Shown here one piece after another: positions 43,076-50,487 of a stretch of 64,000 nt of DNA. This DNA is from Sphingobacterium rhinopitheci (lineage in GTDB: Bacteria > Bacteroidota > Bacteroidia > Sphingobacteriales > Sphingobacteriaceae). The notes beneath the pieces are model-generated. The model ran no database searches, was not told the DNA's origin, and saw only the letters and a list, made by a program, of their open reading frames with translations. The stretch covers positions 62,001 to 126,000 of the forward strand of contig NZ_JADEYQ010000007.1 in assembly GCF_022627575.1 (NCBI RefSeq), given 5' to 3'. Position 1 is the first letter of the stretch. Every line of letters begins with the position of its first letter. Both the position numbers and the translations under genes were made by a program.

Positions 43076-44437
43076 ATTTACGATCCTAAGTTCTTTCGGA
43101 TAATAGTTATTTATGCGATTTGGCATAGCTTTAATCCATCCCAAATTGATATTCTTATAGCGCATCAATACCCATCCCTTTAGGTTATCTGTATTTAAAT
43201 CTGCATTGATTGTTTCTTTACGTAAAAAATTTAATGCTCCTTCAAGATCCAAATCTATACCTTGAATATCAGCCCTTATCAAAGTGCTCAATGCTAGGTC
43301 ATGACTAGGGATCAGATCCTTGCCGGCAAGCTTTCCTAACTGTGTACCTGCATTTTTGAGGTACAATACATTCTGTAGAGCTGTTAAATCTTGTTCATAG
43401 GCTTTGGGAAAGACATGAAGATTATCATTATGTGCAAATGTATACAATCCCTGATCATCAATCCATTGCTTAGCTATCTGCTGAGGAGCAGTACTTTTTT
43501 CAAATTTCACTCTTTTCATCGAAAAAGTAGCTTGCTCTGCTTTCTTTTTAAGAACAGCACAGAAAAAACCTTCACCAGCTACGCGATGCGGATAAAAACG
43601 ATATCCAGTAGCCTTATGCTTCATGGATTCGGAAACATCTATCCCCCATCGCTCATCAACAGGTATATTTACCGTTTCAAAGCCAAATTGATCAATAATC
43701 CAATCTACCATTTCTTCATTTTCTGCTCTGGAGTAAGAACATGTCGAATAGAACAAATAGCCGTCAGTCTTTAAAGAAGGTAATGCTGCTGCCAAAATCC
43801 GTTGCTGACGTTCACTACATAATTTAACATTTGCTAAAGACCATTCGTCGATAGCATCATGATCTTTGTGAAACATCCCTGAGCCAGAACAAGGAGCATC
43901 AATGACTAGAAAATCAAAATAACCAGGCAAACGCTCAAAAGAAGAAGGATCATTGTTTGTTACAACCGTATTGGGGTGCCCCCACTTCATCAGATTGTCT
44001 TGAAGCACAGTGACCCTAGTTTTAATAATTTCGTTGGCAACAACAAGGCTATCTTCATGCAGAGCAGAATTTATCAATGTAGATTTTCCACCAGGAGCAG
44101 CACATAAGTCTAAAGCCTTTAGCGGATGCCTATCAAGCTGAAGCTGACGAATGGCATGATCCAAAAACATAGAACTTGCTTCTTGGGAATAGTAACAGCC
44201 CGCATGGAATAAAGGATCTAATGTAAAAATTGGTCTTTGTTTCAAATAATACCCTTCATTGCACCAAGGAATAGCTTTGTCGATAACAAATGCATCTATA
44301 GCTATTTTTTTACGATTGTTGAGACGTATAGAAGACGTTTTTTCCTCTTCGTCATGTACAGCAATGAAAGCCTGATAATTAAAGTGAGGATCATCTTTAA
44401 GATGATTTATTAAATCATTTGGGAGTTTGTTACTCAT
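43070..44437 (-). CDS. rRNA cytosine-C5 methyltransferase (RsmF/NOL1-NOP2-sun type)
   Basis: A 455-aa SAM-dependent methyltransferase from the ATG at 44437. Motif I is LDLCAAPGGKSTL (about 112-125), the motif IV cysteine lies in IDAPCSGSGMFHKD, and the motif VI nucleophile in STCSYSRAENEE. The C-terminal 170 residues (YRFYPHRVAGEGFF, then a PUA-like region) match the RsmF/YebU subfamily, which makes m5C in 16S rRNA. The start region carries a 20-bp tandem duplication that doubles both the -7 element and an ATG; I use the downstream ATG because only it opens the protein frame (MSNKLP). Confidence 0.88.
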   Translation of the reverse strand: MSNKLPNDLINHLKDDPHFNYQAFIAVHDEEEKTSSIRLNNRKKIAIDAFVIDKAIPWCNEGYYLKQRPIFTLDPLFHAGCYYSQEASSMFLDHAIRQLQLDRHPLKALDLCAAPGGKSTLINSALHEDSLVVANEIIKTRVTVLQDNLMKWGHPNTVVTNNDPSSFERLPGYFDFLVIDAPCSGSGMFHKDHDAIDEWSLANVKLCSERQQRILAAALPSLKTDGYLFYSTCSYSRAENEEMVDWIIDQFGFETVNIPVDERWGIDVSESMKHKATGYRFYPHRVAGEGFFCAVLKKKAEQATFSMKRVKFEKSTAPQQIAKQWIDDQGLYTFAHNDNLHVFPKAYEQDLTALQNVLYLKNAGTQLGKLAGKDLIPSHDLALSTLIRADIQGIDLDLEGALNFLRKETINADLNTDNLKGWVLMRYKNINLGWIKAMPNRINNYYPKELRIVNL

Positions 44438-44471
44438 AATCAAAAGTAAAAACTCATATTCAAAAGTAAAA
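44432..44471. repeat. 20-bp tandem duplication of promoter element plus start codon
   Basis: Two adjacent 20-bp units (44432-44451 and 44452-44471) differ at one base. Read on the minus strand each contains TACTTTTG, 3 bases, then ATGAGT. The downstream ATG starts the methyltransferase; the upstream one opens a 5-codon frame. Confidence 0.85.
44440..44457 (-). other. Possible 5-codon upstream frame created by the duplication
   Basis: On the minus strand ATG AGT TTT TAC TTT TGA lies 2 bp before the methyltransferase ATG. It would be translated only if a transcript starts at the upstream promoter copy. Evidence is purely positional. Confidence 0.3.
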
Positions 44472-44490
44472 GCTAAAAATACAAAAACAA
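44461..44490 (-). promoter_or_regulatory. Upstream promoter copy for the methyltransferase gene
   Basis: Minus strand: TTG (44490-44488), a 19-bp spacer, TACTTTTG (44468-44461). The second copy of the -7 element (44448-44441) has no TTG at the right distance, so the upstream copy is the better promoter. Confidence 0.5.
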
Positions 44491-44582
44491 ATAAATAGCT
44501 TTGTCGATATAATACAAAGTCAATAAATTTGGCTATACTTATTGCTCAGCTTTGGCTGTCAATATGATCAACACATGCACAT

Positions 44583-44969
44583 ATGAAAGTTTTTAAGAAA
44601 TATTTTATCATTCCAGCTACACCCGAGGAGATCTATAGAGCATTGACTACGGAAGTCACTATCCGCCTATGGACTGGAGATCTTGTCGAAATAGATCCCC
44701 AAGAAGGAGGAGAATTTTCCCTTTGGGATGGCGCTATTACAGGACGTTTTATAGAGATGGTTCCTTTTGAAAAAATTGTCCAAGAGTGGTACTTTGGAGA
44801 ACAAGATCAACAGTCTATTGTTACCATCAAACTACATGAGCATAAAAAAGGTACTTCTTTTGAAGTCAACCACATTAATATCCCCGATGAAGCATATGAA
44901 GAAATCGTATCCGGATGGGAAGACGAGTATGTAGCTAGCTTGATAGACTTCTATGAGGACGAAGAGTAA
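44583..44969 (+). CDS. SRPBCC (START/AHSA1-like) protein
   Basis: A 128-aa single-domain protein: KKYFIIPATPEEIYRALTTEVTIRLWTGD, GGEFSLWDGAITGRFIEMVPFEKIVQEW, and a C-terminal helix GWEDEYVASLIDFYEDEE. This is the AHSA1/START pattern of small hydrophobic-pocket proteins. The ligand is unknown; many are Hsp90-activator-like or general stress proteins. It stands alone, and the decayed transposase begins about 120 bp downstream. Confidence 0.85.
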   Translation: MKVFKKYFIIPATPEEIYRALTTEVTIRLWTGDLVEIDPQEGGEFSLWDGAITGRFIEMVPFEKIVQEWYFGEQDQQSIVTIKLHEHKKGTSFEVNHINIPDEAYEEIVSGWEDEYVASLIDFYEDEE

Positions 44970-45013
44970 ACAGAACAAAAAGGCTGTCTAAAAAGCTTTT
45001 TTAAAAAAAACAG

Positions 45014-45041
45014 AACCCCGACATTACAAAATGTCGGGGTT
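45014..45041 (+). terminator. Intrinsic terminator after the SRPBCC gene (or IS-internal hairpin)
   Basis: AACCCCGACATT / AATGTCGGGGTT, a 12-bp perfect stem with a 4-nt loop, then TTATGTTTT. It may end the SRPBCC transcript or belong to the left end of the IS remnant, where such hairpins block read-through into the transposase. The string GGCTGTCTAAAAAGC at about 44982-44996 could be an IS terminal repeat, but I cannot confirm a partner. Confidence 0.7.
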
Positions 45042-45091
45042 TTATGTTTTGAAATTAAAATTTTATAATATAGGAAGCCTCAAAACAAGTC

Positions 45092-46015
45092 ATGAAAATG
45101 CAATTTAAAGCTTTACCATCCAATAGACCGAGTCTATTTCCTGAAGATATTTCTGCTAAAATACCTGCATACCATCCTGTTCGTTTGATTAATCAGGTTG
45201 TTGATAATCTTGATTTAGAGCCAATAATAAAACTATATAAAGGAGGAGCAACTACACGTTATCATACTAGAATGCTTATCAAAGTATTGTTCTATGCCTA
45301 TCTAAAGAATATTTATTCTTGTCGTAAGATAGAAAAAGAGCTTACAGAAAATATACACTTCATGTGGTTATCAGGCCACAGCAGCATCGTACCGTACCAT
45401 TAATTACTTTCGTGGCAAACGTCTTAAGGGTATTATTCAAGGACTTTTTGCAGATATTGTTCGCTTACTCCATGAATTGAACTATCTCAGTTTGGAGGTT
45501 CAGTATATTGGTGCCAGCAAGATTGAGCCTGCTGCTGGGCGCTGTACCTTTGTCTGGAAAAAATCTAACGAAAAGGATAAGGCTAAACTAGAAGCTAACA
45601 TCGCTTCCGTACTTGCTGATATAGATGCACAAATCAAACATGATAAGTCCGAACTAGGTCCAGAAGAAGTTCCTAAGGCTATAGATATTACGGAGCTGAG
45701 AAAAAAAATAGAGCAAATAAATACACGGCTGTAACATAAACTGTGTCAGCAGAATAATTTGATAAGATTATCTATATTTAATTATTCATACGATATGGTC
45801 ATGAAAGAAAAGATGCCATTCGACTTTGAACAGTTCAAGAAAGCAGCAATGCTGGGTCTTAATGACGGAAAGAGTTTATCTTTCAATGTCAGCGATTTTG
45901 TGCCCTAAATGAAGGATGGAATTAGTACCATTGGGTGGAGATATATTTAAAAGAAAAGAGTAAGTATAAGCAGAAGAAAATAAAAAAGTTAGAAGAAGAT
46001 TATTTACCTAGATAA
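45092..46015 (+). pseudogene. Decayed IS1182-type transposase, interrupted
   Basis: Three fragments in three frames together read as the N-terminal third of an IS1182-family DDE transposase. Fragment 1 (45092-45403) has ALPSNRPSLFPEDIS, RLINQVVDNLD and YAYLKNIYSCRKIEKEL up to FMWLSG. After a frameshift near 45380-45393 fragment 2 (to 45734) continues RTINYFRGKRLKGIIQGLF and FVWKKSNEKDKAKLEANI to KKIEQINTRL. Fragment 3 (45962-46015) is KYKQKKIKKLEEDYLPR and a stop, which should directly follow fragment 2 but is displaced by about 230 bp. The catalytic YIDG of the family reads YIGA here, so the first Asp also seems lost. The C-terminal two thirds are absent. Confidence 0.8.
45735..45961 (+). 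mobile_element. Insert inside the IS1182 remnant, possibly IS256-like fragment
   Basis: The bases between two collinear pieces of the IS1182 transposase are foreign to it. They begin near ACTGTGTCAG (about 45739-45748), similar to the ACTGTGTCA ends I remember for IS256-family elements. They contain a 37-codon frame (45795-45908) reading KEKMPFDFEQFKKAAMLG, which resembles the N-terminus of an IS256-type transposase. No matching right-hand repeat is present, so it would be an internally deleted copy. The family assignment is tentative. Confidence 0.4.
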
Positions 46016-46092
46016 AAGTGGGAGCTTTTTTCGGGCAAAAGAAAAGCAACAAATGCAATGCTACATCATAATTAAAAATATTCGGAAAAAAT

Positions 46093-46141
46093 ATACTAGA
46101 CAAAGCAGGTGACCTTTTGGGTCACCTGCTTTGTCTAGTAT
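46093..46141 (-). terminator. 22-bp-stem terminator at the end of the Sus-like locus
   Basis: Perfect inverted repeat: ATACTAGACAAAGCAGGTGACC (46093-46114) and its reverse complement (46120-46141), loop TTTTG. On the minus strand the stem is followed by ATATTTTTTCC, fitting termination of the minus-strand gene that ends at 46162. The stem is unusually long. Confidence 0.75.
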
Positions 46142-46161
46142 TAATAATTAAAATCTAAGTA

Positions 46162-46956
46162 TTATAAAATTTCAAAAACATTGATTTCGGCAAGATGTGT
46201 ACTCGGTACAGATCCCATCGGTGCTGTTATATTTATTCTAATATATCGTGTATTCGTAGTATCAAAATTATAGCGTTGGAAAGCTGCAGGCGAATCTGCT
46301 GAGTTAAAATTCAAATCCTTTTTAAGAATAGTCCAATTCACATTATCTGTAGAATGCTCCACCGTAAACGTCTTGAATCCACCTGTCGTATTGTTGTGTC
46401 TACGGATCATCTCGAATCCAGAGAAGGCGCGCACCTTACCTAAGTCCAATATAATCCAATGCGGGTAAGCAGGATTTGTAGCCAAGCTCCATGCTGTATG
46501 CCAATAAGAATTGATATTGCCATCGATCAATGAAGCAGCAACACCATTACCTGCACCTTCACCAAGCTCAATAGAAGACACTTCAGCGGACAATTCCGTA
46601 TTCGGGATCTTCACAATATCAAACGATATAAAGTCCTTGGTAAACACTTTGCTTTGACCACCGATAGCATCTGTCACGTAATACGATAATGTATGTGCGC
46701 CACGTGACAAGCCCTGTATCTCAACATCGAGTTCCATGGTCGGATTAGGGACAACTAATTCGGTATACGAGGCTGCATTATCAATTTTATAATATAGTGT
46801 CGTCACCGCACGGGTTGTATTATTGACACGTAGGTATCCCGTATTTAAGGCCCAATCGAAGATTATATTCTCCGATACCGTCGTAGCAGCATAAGGCAAA
46901 GGTTTTACCTTATAGGTATATTTTTGAGAGGGTAAATTATTAAGCCCAATAGCCCA
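46162..46956 (-). pseudogene. 5'-truncated discoidin (F5/8 type C) domain gene
   Basis: The open frame runs from about 46956 down to the stop at 46162 with no ATG at its front; the nearest possible start is a TTG at 46899 (245 aa). It has no signal peptide or lipobox, unlike its neighbours. The first 110 residues are beta-rich (RAVTTLYYKIDN; GLSRGAHTLSYYVTDA). The rest is a discoidin domain: SLIDGNINSYWHTAW, HWIILDLGKVRAFSGFEMIRR, YIRINI and HLAEINVFEIL. An intact copy would be a surface glycan-binding lipoprotein of the Sus-like locus. A terminator separates it from the gene upstream, so it is probably a remnant; a functional TTG start cannot be excluded. Confidence 0.65.
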
Positions 46957-47019
46957 TTAGAATTTTAGTCACAGTATAATCGTTTTTTTGTATTCTTTAA
47001 AATACTAAATTTCAGGGAC

Positions 47020-47061
47020 AAAAACGGAGGAACCCCACCATTTATTAATGATGGGGTTCCT
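47020..47061 (-). terminator. Terminator after the DUF5007-like gene
   Basis: AGGAACCCC (47028-47036) pairs with GGGGTTCCT (47053-47061), with further partial pairing inward. The minus-strand tail is CCGTTTTTGT. It would end the main Sus-like transcript before the truncated discoidin gene. Confidence 0.7.
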
Positions 47062-47108
47062 TTATTAAAAAACTTTTTTATACCGTTTATTTATGATAAT
47101 GCCCTAAG

Positions 47109-48167
47109 TTAAGATCCTGGCTTCTTCGTTGCTCTTAGGTGCATTTCTACTAAATAAGTGCCCGGAAGATTAAATTTCAAACCAAAACGTAATTGCAATA
47201 TATACGGTCGTGGATCAGTTTTATAAGAAACCTCATACGGTGGGTTCCATACATCTACATAATCTGCTGATTCAATATATTCATCATAAATTCTATAATA
47301 ACACAAAATATTATTTACTTGAGAATCCCAATATACATCTGGGAAGCGTGCTTGCGCATAATCGTGAATTACAGCATCGTCTGTAACCGTGGTTTTATAT
47401 GCAAATGTCGACATCGTATTTAAGAAACCATTGCCATCAGGCCTGCGTTGTAAAGCTTTACCGGGGAATACATTTCCGTGTTTATCATACACTTTCAATA
47501 TTACCTGATTAGGGCCACTTGCATCCCTTGTTATTTTAAATCGAGCAGTTCCACTTTCCTGATTATTAATATCAAACCAATCTACATCGTGGGCATATCT
47601 TACATTAGAGCCATCTTCTGGCTTTACTAATGTATAATATGGAGCATTTACATGTTCGAAATGTAAAGGATCTTTTATTTGTAATGTTGTAATACCTTTG
47701 TATTCTTTCTTTCCTCTAGAATTCTCTACTACAATATCTAATAAATAATCACCAGTCGGAATATTTTCAGATGCTTGTGTAAACATCAATTGACCGCTTT
47801 TTTCGATGATTTGAAAAGGCAAAGATTTTTGTTTTTCACGCTTGGCATCTATAAGGGCTAAAGTAGTATCAGTCCTAGGGTCGTATCTTTCTTTCCAAAC
47901 AGTAATTTCTGATTCTTGGAAAAAAGCTTCCTCACGCAACCCCGTTTCTTTATTACGAACATCCAAAATACTAATCTTAAAAGGTGGCGTTGAATTGTCA
48001 GGAATAACACCCGTAACAATCTTAAAAACTCCCTTTTCTACTGTAATTGGATTTGATCCATAACGGATATTATCACTCAAATAGCCAACATCAACCTTGC
48101 TACAGCCTGCTAAAGTCAAGGCGCCAACAAACAAAATACTAAATGTTTTTATTAATATATTTTTCAT
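47109..48167 (-). CDS. Sus-locus lipoprotein, DUF5007-like
   Basis: A 352-aa lipoprotein: signal MKNILIKTFSILFVGALTLAGC with the lipobox cysteine at about 22, then a beta-rich protein with no motif I can tie to an enzyme. Segments such as NIRYGSNPITVEKGVF, PTGDYLLDIVVENSRGKKEY and PRPYILQLRFGLKFNLPGTY suggest repeated Ig-like sheets. From memory this resembles DUF5007 proteins that accompany fasciclin and SusD genes in Sphingobacteriales; I am not certain of the number. It probably sits on the cell surface like SusE/F and helps bind the substrate. It begins 8 bp after the fasciclin gene. Confidence 0.6.
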   Translation of the reverse strand: MKNILIKTFSILFVGALTLAGCSKVDVGYLSDNIRYGSNPITVEKGVFKIVTGVIPDNSTPPFKISILDVRNKETGLREEAFFQESEITVWKERYDPRTDTTLALIDAKREKQKSLPFQIIEKSGQLMFTQASENIPTGDYLLDIVVENSRGKKEYKGITTLQIKDPLHFEHVNAPYYTLVKPEDGSNVRYAHDVDWFDINNQESGTARFKITRDASGPNQVILKVYDKHGNVFPGKALQRRPDGNGFLNTMSTFAYKTTVTDDAVIHDYAQARFPDVYWDSQVNNILCYYRIYDEYIESADYVDVWNPPYEVSYKTDPRPYILQLRFGLKFNLPGTYLVEMHLRATKKPGS

Positions 48168-48175
48168 CCGATGTA

Positions 48176-48892
48176 TTAATTAATATTTAATTTCAATGAT
48201 CTAACCCATGTATGACTATTATTAATCACATGCAACACTCCAGTATTCGTAAGAATACCCGTAGTCTGACATTGAGCCTTTACATCCAAAAGATTTGCTG
48301 TTCCTGTAGGGTCTTTTAATTGTCCTGCTGACAACACATCACGTTCACCAATAACCCTATTGTAATACATAAATTTAGGTCGCTCAGGAATTAAACCACC
48401 AGCGTTATAATCATCATTAGCATGTTCTTCTAATGTAATTAAAAAACTATATCCAGCTAATGCACTACTAAATGTCTTACCTGTTGCATCTAAATTTTCT
48501 CTCTTAATTTCTTCACGAAATAAATAAACTGACATAGAGTCTCTCAACATTTGAGGTGTAAATTCCTTGAATAAAGAATCTAATGTATAATTTTTACGCT
48601 CATCAACTTTACGAATTAAGCTTTGACGAAGTGTGATATAAGCATTGATACTGTAATCTGTAGGTGCAAAAAAAGTTTTTTGAGTATTAACTAAATCAAC
48701 CATCTGTCCCTTATCAATAATCATAATTAACGTATCGAACAAACCACGAGGGTGCGACTTTAAATATTCATAAGTAGTCATATTCACCTTTGGATTGCTC
48801 ACACCTCCATCAATAATCGTATCCTTAGTACATGCCGAGAAAATCACTAAAGACAGACAAGTAGCAAAACAAAATTTTATAATATTTTTCAT
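48176..48892 (-). CDS. Fasciclin-domain lipoprotein
   Basis: A 238-aa lipoprotein: signal ending SLVIFSAC, then one FAS1/beta-Ig-H3 domain marked by TFFAPTDYSINAYI in the first half and TGILTNTGVLHVINNSHTW at the end. FAS1 domains are adhesion or ligand-binding folds; their role in Sus-like loci is not established. It lies 17 bp after susD and 8 bp before the DUF5007-like gene, so all belong to one operon. Confidence 0.8.
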   Translation of the reverse strand: MKNIIKFCFATCLSLVIFSACTKDTIIDGGVSNPKVNMTTYEYLKSHPRGLFDTLIMIIDKGQMVDLVNTQKTFFAPTDYSINAYITLRQSLIRKVDERKNYTLDSLFKEFTPQMLRDSMSVYLFREEIKRENLDATGKTFSSALAGYSFLITLEEHANDDYNAGGLIPERPKFMYYNRVIGERDVLSAGQLKDPTGTANLLDVKAQCQTTGILTNTGVLHVINNSHTWVRSLKLNIN

Positions 48893-48909
48893 TTCTTTTT
48901 AAATTAATG

Positions 48910-50475
48910 TTAGTATTTACCCATCCAATATGGAGTTTGAGAAAGTAGTCTATTTGAATTTAGATTTACATTTTCGATTGGGAAATAGTATCCCTTTTGA
49001 GCGAATCTATCTACTCCACCATCACCCAAAGAGAGATTCCAAGAGATTAAGTCAGATGGATTGAATTGAAACTCTTGAATATTTGATTTCTTCCAAATAT
49101 TACGAACAATATCAAAATAATTATGCCCCTCACCAATTAATTCGCGCTGTCTTTCTTTCAGAATTTCAGTATAATAGGCTCTATTATTCAAATTTGTAGC
49201 TATTGGATCTAGCCCTGCTCTTTCACGAATAATATTCAACGCTTCACGAGATTCATTTATTCGATCCAGTTGGTAAAGAGCTTCTGATTTTAACAAAATC
49301 ATATCAGCTAGTCTAAAAATGACAATATTACTTTCAGCACGCAAATCGCCCAAACTCGCAGCATTCTTGAACAAGAAATTCGTGTACTTCGTTAATTGAA
49401 ATCTATCAGTAATAGCTTGATTATCAATAGCAACTGGCCCGTCATCAAATTTTAAGAAAAAATCATCTCTTCTAGCATCAGTTTGACTATATAATTTATC
49501 AAGACGTGACTTATCAATGTAATAGTTCGGTACTGTAAACGGAAATCCAGGAAAGCTAATAGAACTGCTGGTGCTAAAACTTACGGATGTGGTGAAAATA
49601 TTATCTGTATGAGCAGCCGACTCATTCTCGGAGTCCTTTTGTGTAATTACAAAAATATTCTCTCTAGCATCATTGTTAGAAAATACATCAGAAACCTCTC
49701 CTTTGTTTAATAAAGAAAAAGTACTGGCCTGATTGATAATTGAATCCGTATATATTAAGGTTTTTGCATAATCATTTTGAAATGCAGATACATGTGCAAG
49801 TAAGGCTAATGCTGCTCCTTTATTTGCTTTTCTACGAGCAGATTTATTTACAGACTCCCATGTCATTAATGCTGATGCTTTTTGTGCATCCGCAATTATG
49901 ATTTCTAAAATTTCTGTACTAGATGTAGCTCCTTTCAACTCCACATCATCACCACTTTCTGTAGCTTTAAGTTGCAAAGGGACGTCACCCCATACACGAG
50001 TAAGGTAAAAATATGCTAAACCACGCATAAAATATGCTTGACCAATTAAATTATCTTTTTGGCCTTCAGCAAAATTAGCATCAGGAATATTAGGTGTCTT
50101 CTCAAGAATTAGATTCGATAAATCAATTATACGATACCAATTTGTCCAATTAATAGTTCCCGCTTCTCTATAATAAGGTACTAACCATCCTTTTGTAAAA
50201 ATATCTGAGTGCAGCGTACCATCGTTCGTCACAAAATTACCTATTGGTGTATCTCCCCATACAAAGAATGCTTGATTATTATTCAATGATCTACGAAATA
50301 AACCGTATGTACCATTTATTGCAGACTCTACATCAGATTGATTTTTCCAGAATGCATCACTATAAGTGTCATTTTTTAATACGTTATCTAATTGCTTTTC
50401 ACAAGACACAAATAAAGTCGTTCCTGATAATAAAGCTATAAAGAGAATTAACTTCGATATATTTATTATTTTCAT
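48910..50475 (-). CDS. SusD/RagB-family nutrient-binding lipoprotein
   Basis: A 521-aa outer-membrane lipoprotein with lipobox TTLFVSC (Cys about 26), the N-terminal SusD-like region with LIGQAYFMRGLAYFYLTRVWGDVPL, and the RagB domain with ADMILLKSEALYQLDRINESREALNIIRERAGL and LKERQRELIGEGHNYFDIVR. It forms the lid of the SusC transporter directly upstream (12-bp gap). The substrate cannot be read from sequence; no glycoside hydrolase, peptidase or sulfatase lies in the locus. Confidence 0.93.
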   Translation of the reverse strand: MKIINISKLILFIALLSGTTLFVSCEKQLDNVLKNDTYSDAFWKNQSDVESAINGTYGLFRRSLNNNQAFFVWGDTPIGNFVTNDGTLHSDIFTKGWLVPYYREAGTINWTNWYRIIDLSNLILEKTPNIPDANFAEGQKDNLIGQAYFMRGLAYFYLTRVWGDVPLQLKATESGDDVELKGATSSTEILEIIIADAQKASALMTWESVNKSARRKANKGAALALLAHVSAFQNDYAKTLIYTDSIINQASTFSLLNKGEVSDVFSNNDARENIFVITQKDSENESAAHTDNIFTTSVSFSTSSSISFPGFPFTVPNYYIDKSRLDKLYSQTDARRDDFFLKFDDGPVAIDNQAITDRFQLTKYTNFLFKNAASLGDLRAESNIVIFRLADMILLKSEALYQLDRINESREALNIIRERAGLDPIATNLNNRAYYTEILKERQRELIGEGHNYFDIVRNIWKKSNIQEFQFNPSDLISWNLSLGDGGVDRFAQKGYYFPIENVNLNSNRLLSQTPYWMGKY

Positions 50476-50487
50476 GTTATCTTATTT

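Noticed and set aside
44432..44471. Two 20-bp repeats as a mini-CRISPR
   Set aside because: The units are directly adjacent with no spacers, only two copies, and they contain promoter and start codon.
44979..45000. GGCTGTCTAAAAAGC as the left terminal repeat of the IS1182 remnant
   Set aside because: Plausible by position, but no matching right-hand copy exists in the window, so I left it as a remark only.
46093..46141. 22-bp inverted repeat as IS ends
   Set aside because: The two arms are only 5 nt apart, so they form a hairpin, not the two ends of an element; position and T-tract fit a terminator.
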